Of a stretch of 64,000 bases of DNA, positions 9,771-20,778 are shown one piece after another. This DNA comes from Colias croceus (taxonomy: Eukaryota > Arthropoda > Insecta > Lepidoptera > Pieridae): the NCBI RefSeq assembly GCF_905220415.1, contig NC_059568.1, forward strand, positions 10,664,001 through 10,728,000. The letters run 5' to 3'. Below the pieces are notes generated by a model. That model saw only the letters and a program-made list of their open reading frames with translations. It did no database searches and was not told the DNA's origin. The position numbers and the translations under genes are program-made. Numbering within the stretch: position 1 is the stretch's first letter; the number at the start of each line of letters is the position of its first letter.

Positions 9771-10835
9771 AAACACTGCTCAGTATCAAGACAAGGACAA
9801 GGACAGAATAATTGATAGAGGCGGAGCTTCGTTACGAAGAACTTCTATCAATTCCTGTGCACCTAGTAATTTAGTTTCGTACATACTACTCCTATTGGAT
9901 CCTGAATTTACAGCACCAATAACTGTTTCCTCCATGAGGCAACCTTTTTAAACTTTGTAATTAACTTTTTATTTGTATTGCAATGGAAATGAGAAATTGT
10001 CTTCAAAAAATTAGGAAGGTGTATATCTGCAGTTATGATTAATTAATGTACCCAATATTACTAAAAAGTTAATTATTTTTTCGCAACAAACCTATTTCGA
10101 ACAATTTGAAAATTTATTTAGAGCCATATACATTTTGAATTTAATATAATAACTAATAAGACCAGAAAATATTTACATATGTAAATATGTACTTGGGCTT
10201 CATGAAATTTTTTTAATAATAAATTACTAATTAGGAAATAATTATGAGTATAACCTCCACCTTTTTTTTCAGTCGTTAAAAAGCGTCGTTTTCACGAATT
10301 TTCGGGGTGGCATCGTTGGAAGCAATAGCAGCAATAATAATCTGCTTCTAAGCTAGATGGAGCGATCTATTGAAGCACGCTTTACGGTTATGCGATTCTA
10401 GTATTACGTCAGCTAGTATTAAGTTTCTTCTATCACAAAAGTGAGGCCTTGTCCTCTGTGAGGCAGAGCTAGCTCATCTTATGTTTAAAAATTAATAGGG
10501 GAAGTTAATGGCTGAGTTATTAGACCGGGGAAGATAATTTTTGAAACAAAAAAATCACAGTAGAATGAAACCCATTAGAAAAGGAAGGGAATGTGATAAA
10601 AATTAAAGGAAAAATAAATTACAGATAATCCGAGTTCAGAAAGTTGGAAGGGGAGGGGGGGGGGGGGTCTAAGGCTAAAAAATGGTTTCTCTTGATTTCC
10701 GACAAAGCTACAAGTCCTATGGAAAAAAAATCAATGGCAAAGTAAGTAATAAAAAGTTCTACAACTTTTGTATTCACAATTTTTACGTAACCTCAAAATT
10801 TAGGAGAAAAATTCAAAAAACCAAGTTTTTGGAAA
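9771..10835. other. Middle of the left arm, no gene seen
   Basis: Mostly AT-rich. Notable points are an atatttacatatgtaaatat palindrome near 10168 and the G13 tract at 10655-10667, the only indel I noticed between arms outside the satellite. The 62-codon frame at 10682-10870 is lysine-rich noise. Confidence 0.45.
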
Positions 10836-11001
10836 AAAAAATGTTGTGTGGTTTTATGAAACCACGGTAAAAGTGAAACTGTTCGAACGGTTCCGAACAC
10901 TGCTTTGTGTAGCGCATGTCGCGTGCCGAGTAGGTATACCTACTCGGCAGCCGCAATACACGCGACATGCGCTACACAGACCAAAAAAGTTTCACTTTAA
11001 A
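10836..11001. repeat. Nested-hairpin cassette, copy 2 (left arm, inner)
   Basis: Direct repeat of 8425-8580, differing at least at one base after the inner palindrome (ccgcaatac for ccgcgatac). It has a shorter right end that goes straight to the gtttcacttt end. Confidence 0.85.
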
Positions 11002-11388
11002 AAATATTTTTATCTACGATATTTGGTAAATCTTATTATGTCCCAAATACACTGTAATTTATTTGATTAAAAATATTTATTTTTTCGCCTTATTTCAACT
11101 TAATTTTTTGGTAATACAACCTAATTTTCAATCGAAAATTCTGATGTCAAAGTATTAGTTTTTTTCAAAAAGTTTGGGGGCTTTTTGTTCGTTGAAATAT
11201 CTACTTTCTGATGGTGTAAAATATATTTACTATTTACTCAGAAAATGCATACAAAAAGTGTGATAATGAGCTTTTTTTGAGCATAGACCCAGACATGGGC
11301 GTAGCTATAGCCATGGGCTCAAGTGGGGCAACAATAAAAAATAAAATGTACCCAAAGTCATATCCAGGTCTTCGAACCTCAAATGCCG
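11002..11388. other. Left-arm sequence flanking the satellite
   Basis: AT-rich, then 'agacatgggcgtagctatag' and a GCCGGCGGC step into the satellite. Mirrored at 12581-12967. No gene. Confidence 0.45.
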
Positions 11389-12580
11389 GCGGCATTTGCA
11401 TTCATTCGCGATGGCATTGGCGATGGCATTCGCGATGGCATTTGCGATGACATTCGCGAAGGCATTCGCGATGGCATTTGCGATGACATTCGCGAAGGCA
11501 TTCGCGATGGCATTCGCGAAGGCATTCGCGATATCATTCGCGATGGCATTCGCGATGGCATTCGCGAAGGCATTTGCGATGACATTCGCGAAGGCATTCG
11601 CGATGGCATTCGCGAAGGCATTCGCGATATCATTCGCGATGGCATTCGCGATGGCATTCGCGAAGGCATTCGCGATGGCATTTGCGATGGCATTCGCGAA
11701 GGCATTCGCGATGGCATTCGCGAAGGCATTCGCGATGGCATTCGCGAAGGCATTCGCGATGGCATTCGCGAAGGCATTCGCGATGGCATTCGCGATGGCA
11801 TTTGCGATGACATTCGCGAAGGCATACGCGATGGCATTTGCGATGACATTCGCGAAGGCATTCGCGAAGGCATTCGCGATGGCATTCGCGATGGCATTCG
11901 CGATGGCATTTGCGATGACATTCGCGAAGGCATTCGCGATGGCATTTGCGATGACATTCGCGAAGGCATTCGCGATGGCATTCGCAAATGCCATCGCGAA
12001 TGCCATCGCGAATGCCATCGCAAATGCCATCGCGAATGCCTTTGCGAATGCCATCGCGAATGCCTTCGCGAATGCCATCGCGAATGCCATCGCGAATGCC
12101 TTCGCGAATGCCTTCGCGAATGTCATCGCAAATGCCATCGCGTATGCCTTCGCGAATGTCATCGCAAATGCCATCGCGAATGCCATCGCGAATGCCTTCG
12201 CGAATGCCATCGCGAATGCCTTCGCGAATGCCATCGCGAATGCCTTCGCGAATGCCATCGCGAATGCCTTCGCGAATGCCATCGCAAATGCCATCGCGAA
12301 TGCCTTCGCGAATGCCATCGCGAATGCCATCGCGAATGATATCGCGAATGCCTTCGCGAATGCCATCGCGAATGCCTTCGCGAATGTCATCGCAAATGCC
12401 TTCGCGAATGCCATCGCGAATGCCATCGCGAATGATATCGCGAATGCCTTCGCGAATGCCATCGCGAATGCCTTCGCGAATGTCATCGCAAATGCCATCG
12501 CGAATGCCTTCGCGAATGTCATCGCAAATGCCATCGCGAATGCCATCGCCAATGCCATCGCGAATGAATGCAAATGCCGC
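11389..12580. repeat. 12-bp satellite (GGCATTCGCGAW)n that flips strand at the palindrome axis
   Basis: About 50 units of GGCATTCGCGAT/GGCATTCGCGAA (variants TTTGCGAT, GACATT, GATATC) run to 11984. From 11985 the array continues as the complement for about 50 units. Each unit holds the self-complementary TTCGCGAA when the A variant is present, so inversion within the array is easy. Frames of 200-422 codons on both strands exist only because a 12-bp period without stops stays open. They encode 4-residue repeats and are not genes. Confidence 0.93.
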
Positions 12581-12967
12581 CGGCATTTGAGGTTCGAAGA
12601 CCTGGATATGACTTTGGGTACATTTTATTTTTTATTGTTGCCCCACTTGAGCCCATGGCTATAGCTACGCCCATGTCTGGGTCTATGCTCAAAAAAAGCT
12701 CATTATCACACTTTTTGTATGCATTTTCTGAGTAAATAGTAAATATATTTTACACCATCAGAAAGTAGATATTTCAACGAACAAAAAGCCCCCAAACTTT
12801 TTGAAAAAAACTAATACTTTGACATCAGAATTTTCGATTGAAAATTAGGTTGTATTACCAAAAAATTAAGTTGAAATAAGGCGAAAAAATAAATATTTTT
12901 AATCAAATAAATTACAGTGTATTTGGGACATAATAAGATTTACCAAATATCGTAGATAAAAATATTT

Positions 12968-13133
12968 TTTAAAGTGAAACTTTTTTGGTCTGTGTAGCGC
13001 ATGTCGCGTGTATTGCGGCTGCCGAGTAGGTATACCTACTCGGCACGCGACATGCGCTACACAAAGCAGTGTTCGGAACCGTTCGAACAGTTTCACTTTT
13101 ACCGTGGTTTCATAAAACCACACAACATTTTTT
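12968..13133. repeat. Nested-hairpin cassette, copy 3 (right arm, inner)
   Basis: Mirror of 10836-11001 with the same 20-bp stem and 22-bp inner palindrome. Confidence 0.85.
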
Positions 13134-14344
13134 TTTCCAAAAACTTGGTTTTTTGAATTTTTCTCCTAAATTTTGAGGTTACGTAAAAATTGTGAATACA
13201 AAAGTTGTAGAACTTTTTATTACTTACTTTGCCATTGATTTTTTTTCCATAGGACTTGTAGCTTTGTCGGAAATCAAGAGAAACCATTTTTTAGCCTTAG
13301 ACCCCCCCCCCCCTCCCCTTCCAACTTTCTGAACTCGGATTATCTGTAATTTATTTTTCCTTTAATTTTTATCACATTCCCTTCCTTTTCTAATGGGTTT
13401 CATTCTACTGTGATTTTTTTGTTTCAAAAATTATCTTCCCCGGTCTAATAACTCAGCCATTAACTTCCCCTATTAATTTTTAAACATAAGATGAGCTAGC
13501 TCTGCCTCACAGAGGACAAGGCCTCACTTTTGTGATAGAAGAAACTTAATACTAGCTGACGTAATACTAGAATCGCATAACCGTAAAGCGTGCTTCAATA
13601 GATCGCTCCATCTAGCTTAGAAGCAGATTATTATTGCTGCTATTGCTTCCAACGATGCCACCCCGAAAATTCGTGAAAACGACGCTTTTTAACGACTGAA
13701 AAAAAAGGTGGAGGTTATACTCATAATTATTTCCTAATTAGTAATTTATTATTAAAAAAATTTCATGAAGCCCAAGTACATATTTACATATGTAAATATT
13801 TTCTGGTCTTATTAGTTATTATATTAAATTCAAAATGTATATGGCTCTAAATAAATTTTCAAATTGTTCGAAATAGGTTTGTTGCGAAAAAATAATTAAC
13901 TTTTTAGTAATATTGGGTACATTAATTAATCATAACTGCAGATATACACCTTCCTAATTTTTTGAAGACAATTTCTCATTTCCATTGCAATACAAATAAA
14001 AAGTTAATTACAAAGTTTAAAAAGGTTGCCTCATGGAGGAAACAGTTATTGGTGCTGTAAATTCAGGATCCAATAGGAGTAGTATGTACGAAACTAAATT
14101 ACTAGGTGCACAGGAATTGATAGAAGTTCTTCGTAACGAAGCTCCGCCTCTATCAATTATTCTGTCCTTGTCCTTGTCTTGATACTGAGCAGTGTTTTTA
14201 ATTATAGCAGATTTTAAATAAAATCTGCTATAATTAAATGATATTTAGAGAAATGCAATACATCTATTGCATTTAGGAAAAGGGTAGTTTTTTATTAAAC
14301 AAAATATTTAGTCATTTTTACTGTTACAATAACCTTTATAAAAT
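13134..14344. other. Middle of the right arm, mirror of 9624-10835
   Basis: Contains the C12 tract at 13302-13313 and the 19-bp hairpin at 14198-14237. No independent gene. Confidence 0.5.
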
Positions 14345-14378
14345 ACTAGCTGTTGCCCGCGACTTCGTCCGCGATTAG
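14345..14378 (+). repeat. Fragment of the 'gcccgcgacttcgtccgcg' tail repeat (right arm)
   Basis: Mirror of 9590-9623. Confidence 0.7.
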
Positions 14379-14661
14379 GTCGTTTTTCGTCATTCGTCGT
14401 TTAAAAAAAATACGTGACACTTTATTTTAAAATTTTCTTAATTATTGTCTCTTATAAAATTTAACTACATTAAAATTGAACACTCTGATAAGAAAATCTT
14501 AAAATCTGAAGAAAACATGAATGTGGTTTAAATTCTACATTACTTAGTATCAAATAATAATCTAAATTAAATGTAGATTAACAGTTTCAGCATACCATTA
14601 TAGAATATGTACCTAAGTATTAAATTACGTTAGTTTACATAGTAACTTTACTAAAAACACG

Positions 14662-15359
14662 ATGACTATCTTTCGCGCTCGATACCACAAACTAAGCATG
14701 TTTGTGGTACGTGGCCCGCGTCACTTGACCCCCCGCGAGTTCCCCTCCGTTGCTATGCGAAAATACATTCGTCGCCCTACTGTAGGAAAAATTGTAATAC
14801 TGTGGCCTGGGCGTTATAACACGTCCAGGGAGTTCCTGAGTGCCGATATCACCATCTTGAGGAAAAGCTTCTAATGTCGATTTAAAACTGCATACATACG
14901 AATTAACCTGTTCTAAAATTGTGAAATGAGTTCAGTTTTAAATTTGAGAAATATTGATTTCTTGTATTCCACGATTCGTTGTAGTCGAATACAAAATATA
15001 TTTAAACAAACTTAGCTTGGCCTTCAGGCAAAAGGGATCCTATCAAATGGTAAACTTGACCTTGTATCTTAAAAGTAAGCATGAACGGATCTTCTGATAA
15101 TTATTGAGCACCAAAGGATCATTTGAAACGCACTACTATAAGAGCGAATATTGTCTAATAACAGTTTACATTGCACCACAGAATACATAATAGTAGCTAA
15201 ACGCTAATTGCACAGTATGTTCCTCTAAAAGTAGTGATTTTGTGAAAGGTTCCGGTGTATCTTCAAACGAAAGCCGACTCGCCTTACTACACTATAAAGC
15301 ATTACAAAAAGAACATACTACGTTAATATCGCCTATACAAAAAATGATGAATGAATGTT
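14662..15359. other. Right-arm GC-richer patch and flank, mirror of 8609-9306
   Basis: Same content as the left arm, including the 70-codon frame at 14662-14874. No protein family recognised. Confidence 0.4.
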
Positions 15360-15543
15360 TTAAAGTGAAACTTTTATTACATCGTCTCAAACTTTTTGGT
15401 CTGTGTAGCGCATGTCGCGTGTATCGCGGCTGCCGAGTAGGTATACCTACTCGGCACGCGACATGCGCTACACAAAGCAGTGTTCGGAACCGTTCGAACA
15501 GTTTCACTTTTACCGTGGTTTCATAAAACCACACAACATTTTT
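15360..15543. repeat. Nested-hairpin cassette, copy 4 (right arm, outer)
   Basis: Mirror of 8425-8608. Confidence 0.85.
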
Positions 15544-15658
15544 ACAATATTATACTTTGACTACTTTGACTGTTAGTTAAAGTTTATTTTTACTAACAAC
15601 ATGTAAATGAAGAAGAAATAATAATTACCAACGAACTAACCTTTTCTATAATTCTATT

Positions 15659-15758
15659 AAGCAATTATAGGTAAGCATCAATTTCTATAAAGCATTTGCG
15701 AAAGCATTTGCGAAGGCATTTGCGATGGACTTTTCGATAGGCAAGCAATTATAGGCAT
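15659..15758. repeat. Satellite remnant outside the palindrome, between two short direct repeats
   Basis: About three satellite units (agcatttgcgaa, agcatttgcgaa, ggcatttgcgat) lie at 15691-15728, only 39 bp beyond the right arm. The aagcaattatagg motif flanks them at 15659-15671 and 15743-15755. These are the only satellite units I see outside the palindrome. Confidence 0.75.
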
Positions 15759-15873
15759 ATTTGATTTTAAAAAATATTTAATAAAAAATACGTCTTATCT
15801 GGTTATCAGATCGGTGAAGGACGATCTCCCACGGGCTCTTAGAACATGATGTTTACCAAATATATATTAAAAC

Positions 15874-16062
15874 GTGGCGCCAGCTAGTAGCAAAGCATCG
15901 AACTTTGATCCTCCCTGAACAAATAATTGGAAAACCGTTATAATAGTTCCGATTGTTGTCACATAATGTTATACGCATGTTTTCAATCTCTCTAGAACTC
16001 TACTCATTTATGTGGATCTGGTACTCGCAGTACATGATAATATGCTATAGTTGTATAAATTA
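15874..16062 (+). repeat. GCATGC-core element, family A copy 3
   Basis: gtggcgccagctagtagc, ttgtcacataatgttatacg, catgttttcaat, ctctactcatttatgtggat, ctggtactcg, ctatagttg. The core is partly eroded, including the atcgtaat end. Confidence 0.72.
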
Positions 16063-16407
16063 CTTATACCTAGATAGATGAAGTCTCATGAGTGTTGTTT
16101 GATAATAATTTTTCGTGGTCGAATAATCGTCTTTTTTTTTATTGTGGCCCAATATTGATAACATCTACTCATTTCAATTAAAGTAGCGATAGGTTTTAAA
16201 TAATTTATTTTTCTGCCTAGTCACACGGATCACATAGCAAATTAAATAAACTTGAGATATTACTGAATATAATCAGGTATTATTATTTAAAAAAACTTCT
16301 TGGGACGATTTTGGTTTCAAACTTGTTTTAAAGAGGTTTATTATGATTTATAAGAACAAAAATAAAAATTTTCTAACATTTCTCACAAGAACAAAAAACT
16401 CTATTGA
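16063..16407. other. A3-to-B2 spacer
   Basis: Shares ttttattgtggcccaatatt and tttcaattaaagtag with the spacers after A2 and A7. No gene. Confidence 0.5.
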
Positions 16408-16555
16408 AAACTTCCATGAAAGTTTTATGTACTTCTGCGCATGCTCCATCACTTCAAGGTTCTACTATAAATGGGGGCAGAGCTTGTTTCGGTAGATCTC
16501 CTCAAAACTTATGTGATTCTAGTGATGGTTAATCGTAACTTTCTTTTAGGTTAAT
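16408..16555 (+). repeat. GCATGC-core element, family B copy 2
   Basis: tgcgcatgctcc, cttcaaggttctactataaa, tgggggcagagcttgtttcg, gtagatctcctcaaaactta, tgtgattctagtgatgg, aatcgtaac, ttaggttaa. Lies 350 bp after A3. Confidence 0.8.
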
Positions 16556-17431
16556 TTAAAAAGTTGGTGTGCATGTTAAAAATTGCACATGCGTAGTGCA
16601 GAGCCATTATGGGACAAGCAGACAAGCAACAAATTAAATGTATTTTCGGAAATTCGTTTCGGTCACTGCGTTGTGGCTTATTTATTTATTTATTTTAGAA
16701 TTTCCGACAGAGGATACAGATTACATTCGTTACATCTAATCCTAGTACATGATCTTCTGCACCTCTAATTAGGTATAGAAAATTACAGCGTTCAAAATGT
16801 TAATTACGATTACAATTCGTCAATTTATTAAAAATATTAGATAAAAAAAAAATAAGAAATTTAATAACATTAATTATATAGGTAAACCAAAAAAAAATTA
16901 CAAATTGAAAGTACAATTATGTTCGTCAAATTATAAAAAAAATATTCTATAATTCAAATTTAATGAGCAATTAATTATATATAGAATTCAAACAATTAAC
17001 CTATTATTAAAATTTCAAATTTTATTCAATTACAATTATATTAAAATTAATCACTACAATAAACGAACGAACTGAAGTTCTGAAAATAAGACGTAATTTG
17101 CCACTGGCTCTTCCAAGGTTAAACTTTAATGCCCACGGGACCCAAGGCCTCATCTGAATAAGCTACCGGCCGCTCTATATACCGCTGCAGATGGCTTGAG
17201 AAACTCTTAAATTGTGTCACGCAAAATATTTCAGTGTCTCTTACACAGTAGGACCATCTTACGTTCTCAGGCACTTTAAACCACCACCTTTAGCCGAAAA
17301 GAGAAAATTAGTTAGGACGACCGCTAAGTAAAAAGAAAACTGTCAATCTGTACACAAAATTTAATTAGCAATGCTATAATTATATTTTAATATTTTAATA
17401 AAGATAAATATATTTGTGGTTTTGCATATAT
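16556..17431. other. AT-rich stretch with one GC-richer patch, no gene seen
   Basis: 16675-17060 is very AT-rich. 17090-17300 is more balanced (…gcccacgggacccaaggcct…) and may be a transposable-element fragment, but I cannot name it. Confidence 0.4.
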
Positions 17432-17672
17432 TAATACTCATTTATTGGTATTGTTTCTTCAAGCAGCCCTTAACGACCTGTGACAATGCATTCTCCGTAC
17501 TTCAATGAAAGTATTGAATGAATGAAGATCTCCTTGGACTTATGAAGTTCTGGTAATGGTGCATCGTATGTAGCCCCGAAGATCAATACCGAGCACAAAG
17601 GGTGGGGATACAGCTTCGTTCGGAAATGTCCACAAGGGGTGGGAATACAGCTTCGTTCGGAAATGTGCTTCT
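17432..17672 (+). repeat. GCATGC-core element, family C copy 2, with internal tandem duplication
   Basis: agcagcccttaacg, the degenerate aatgcattctccgtacttca, ctccttggacttatgaagtt, ctggtaatggtgcatcgtat and agatcaatacc are present. The 37-bp end piece (acaaagggtggggatacagc…) is doubled at about 17594-17667. Confidence 0.78.
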
Positions 17673-18044
17673 TTAATAAAATAAACATCTTGTAATTTTT
17701 TTTTTTCAAAATAATATTAGCTTTTCTTTTAATTCCCAACATATACTTCTAAATAACCTCTCTAAACTTCATAAAATATATTCCTAAGGTTTGTGAACAG
17801 TCAATCTTGAAATAAACATAACACTAACAGAGGTAAAGGAGCTTAACATTCACCGAGTGTTTGTGAGTGACGAAGTCATTTAACAAAATAAAACGAGATG
17901 GCACTTTTCCAAAATATCTAATGTTAATTATTAAAATATAAAAATGTAGCTCTTAAAATCTGGCATAAAATATCAGTACACAAATTGCAGTATATTCTTA
18001 TTACATTCAAACTAATATTCAACCCAGCCCCCCTTAACATTTTT
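17673..18044. other. AT-rich spacer, no gene seen
   Basis: Nothing recognised. Confidence 0.4.
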
Positions 18045-18262
18045 AAAAGTTGTCACTACATAGTATAAAACAAAGTCGCTTCTCTGTCCCAATGTCCCTA
18101 TGTATGCTTAAATCTTTAATACTATGCAATGAATTTTGATGCGGTTTATTTTAATAGACAGAGCGATTCAAGAGGAAGGTTTAAGTATATAATTTTAATA
18201 GGTTTTAGACAATGCGTGTGATGCCGCGGGTGAAGCCGCGGGTGAAGCCGCGGGTGGGTGGC
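18045..18262 (-). repeat. Dispersed lepidopteran repeat, inverted copy of the 7029-7222 type
   Basis: Reads on minus as ccgcggcttcacccgcggc, cctcttgaatcgctctg, accgcatcaaaattcattgc and a gcgactttgttttatactat end. The head is a 15-bp tandem triplet (gaagccgcgggt-type) at about 18221-18258. Confidence 0.75.
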
Positions 18263-18990
18263 TACTAAGAAATAAAATCCAAAACGATTGTACTATTATC
18301 ATTCAATCAATCGTTCATTTTTGTACGTGTCAACATTATGCACTACAGAATATAAATCTGGAAAATTGGTAATTTTACGGAACGAAGAAAAAACAGAAGA
18401 ATTGAAGGGAAAAATTTAATCGGTAGTTTGTGATACATTTTGCCTCCAGCCTCACAGAGGATATGGAATTACTACTACAAACTCATCAGGAGCAGAATAC
18501 CGAAATGCGTTACCAGAGCCACATGATCAGATAAGAGAGAAGATATAGGTAACAAGATAGAGATAGCTTGAATCAAGATCCGCCCACTCGCCCACACACA
18601 CAAAGTATTTTCAGAAAGGAGGCTTATAACGCGTAGTAAGAATAAAAGACACATGAAATGGCAAGGATTTTATGAATAATTCCGAATATTAGACCTACTT
18701 TATGTTTTAAAACAAATTTCTGAAGTTTGAGGGTATAAATTCCAACGTTAATTGTATCACAATAACTCAACAAGAACGACAGTATAGAAGCGTTTCAGTA
18801 ACATGCACCTGACGCGTATGATCTGAACATTCTCTAACAGTAAAACCTATCCACCGCTTCTGAGCATGCGTAATAGTAACTTCCTAGCAACTTTTCACAT
18901 GAGTAATTAACATATTATTTTTAATTTTACTTTAATTTTATTTAGAAAGGCATTCACAGTAAGTACACATAGACTACAAGCCCGCATAGG
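18263..18990. other. Spacer, no gene seen
   Basis: AT-rich. 18470-18660 has a more mixed composition but no frame or motif that I can support. Confidence 0.4.
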
Positions 18991-19530
18991 AAAAAAATAT
19001 GGGTCAAATGAACCACCAGGGGACACATCTAGAACGATAGCAGAGCAAAAAATAATAAGATTCATCACTATGCCGTCACTTGTAAGCTGTCCAACTGAGT
19101 GCAGATGAGAATTGAAAAGTACAGGTAGACTCGGTAAATTTTGGTCATTTGACCATGTACGGCATTCTTAACCATCGATAGATCCATTAAAAATAATAAG
19201 AAACCGCTCAGTGCCGTACAAAAATGGTGGTCCACAAAGTCGGAATTTTTATTTAATTTCCGAGAGTTACCGGGGGTAAATTTGGTCATTTGACCATGTA
19301 CGGCATCTGTGTCATACTATGCCTATTATACTGCTTTTAATCCATTATTCCGCAACGCCGTACAAAAATCATGGGGACAAGGGGAAAAAATCGAGAGTTG
19401 TAATCCCCTCTCTTTCCCCACTCCAGGGGGTCATTTGACACAACACGAAATAAATTTATTTTTAAAGTATTTTATGCATAGATAATATTTTTTCATGTGC
19501 CGTACATTTTCGTTGGTTCAAAGGGGAAAA
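18991..19530. repeat. Degenerate tandem repeat with GGTCATTTGACC and GCCGTAC motifs
   Basis: Units of about 130-150 bp each carry the self-complementary GGTCATTTGACC followed by atgtacggcat (at about 19143 and 19274; weaker gggtcatttgac at 19427). Each ends with the complementary gccgtacaaaaat (19213, 19349; gtgccgtacatttt at 19498). An edge unit starts at 19002 (gggtcaaatgaacc). Confidence 0.7.
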
Positions 19531-20204
19531 ATCTGAAAAAGAAAAAATCCATATAACGAAATGTTTGCTTTATATTTTGATAATAAAATATAAATATACA
19601 TTAATATTAAGAAGCTCGAGGTGGTTAATTATCACCTTGGAAAGTCGGAGTCAGGTGGAATGGACTCCGTTAAATTGATGAACTAATAAAGAAGCTATGA
19701 ACGAAAAGATGTGAATTATATGCAATCAGCCCATGAATACAGGTAAAGTCACAAGCAAATGCTAGTAATATATACATATTCAAAATGTACAAGTAAAGCG
19801 CTTTCAAATGATACCAAACACGGCATATTTATCTTAACTTTATTTTTTTACTCTGTATGTTTTGTCCGCTAGAGGGCGCCACATTAGATTTTGTGAAACC
19901 CCATATAGCCTTTAGCTAGCTGGTCGCTGGTTATCCAGTGAACAATTCAGACGCTTCTAATGATATGTCATTTGTCGAATTCTGATAAGTAGTGTATAAT
20001 ATAAGTAATATTATCAAATCAAAATTGAGACCATCAATTAAAAGGATGCAATTAATATGACCTATATCCTATATACATTTTAAAAGCATTTTTTTTATTC
20101 CACAGGTATGTAGTTGCAGATCATTCTTGCACTAAATCAGTGCTACGAACATTGCATTGAAGAGGTAATGCAAGACACTTTTTGTTTATTCACATTTAAA
20201 CAAA
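19531..20204. other. Spacer, no gene seen
   Basis: Contains 'ccgctagagggcgccac' (19868-19884), a motif often seen at ends of insect retroelements. Nothing firm. Confidence 0.4.
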
Positions 20205-20778
20205 TTAGTTCAGGATACATCGCCCATTTTTGCAAGTGACTACTATCAAGCTGATTTTCCGTTTGTAGCTTTATTTTGATGAGACACCGAATAATTTCGT
20301 GTACGAAACTCTCGATTGTGGTATTTAACAGAGATAATAAGGATAAAATTTTTTGATTTGATGGTTCTCAAATATTTATTACGCAATTTGTAGAACAATA
20401 TGCCTGTTGAATTATATAAACATTAACTAAGTGAAAACAAAAAAATCAGCTTGTTAGTAATCATTTATGATGACCTCGTTATCGATACACTTTGGAAAGG
20501 GGGACTCTTTGAACAAACCATAGATTTTGTAGGACAAATATTTTTTCGAATAATTTAGGTAATTATCTTGAGATTGAACAAAAAAAAATTCATTCAGTTA
20601 GTAATAAATATTTGAGAACCATCAAATCAAAAATTTTTATCCTTGTTATCTCTGTTAGCTACCACAATCGAGACTTTCGTATACGAAATTATTGGACGTC
20701 TCATCAAAATAAAGCTACAAACGGAAAATTAGCTTGATAGTAGTCACTTGCAAAAATGGGCGATGTATCCTGAACTAA
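20205..20778. repeat. Fold-back element with 180-bp arms
   Basis: 20205-20387 pairs with 20599-20778 with scattered mismatches and about 210 bp between. Arms share gcaagtgactactatcaagc and gatggttctcaaatatttat. The 60-codon minus frame at 20704-20886 comes from the right arm and is not a gene. Confidence 0.8.

Larger units (their letters stand above)
8316..15652. repeat. 7.3-kb near-perfect palindrome
   Basis: The left arm (8316-11984) is the reverse complement of the right arm (11985-15652) with no unrelated spacer. Matching positions sum to 23968 outside and 23969 inside a homopolymer that is 13 G at 10655-10667 and 12 C at 13302-13313. Every short frame in one arm recurs unchanged in the other. 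The clear asymmetry is in the roughly 95 bp on each side of the axis, where satellite-unit variants come in a different order. Near-identity means recent origin or ongoing arm-to-arm conversion. A fold-back long-read assembly error would look similar and must be excluded. The frames of 62-94 codons in the arms show no protein features. Confidence 0.9.

Noticed and set aside
11305..12664. Open frames of 200-422 codons on both strands with (MAFAKAFA)n, (DGIREGIR)n, (MPSR)n translations
   Set aside because: They exist in several frames and on both strands because a 12-bp repeat without stops stays open for ever. They are mirrored by the palindrome and encode only 4-residue repeats.
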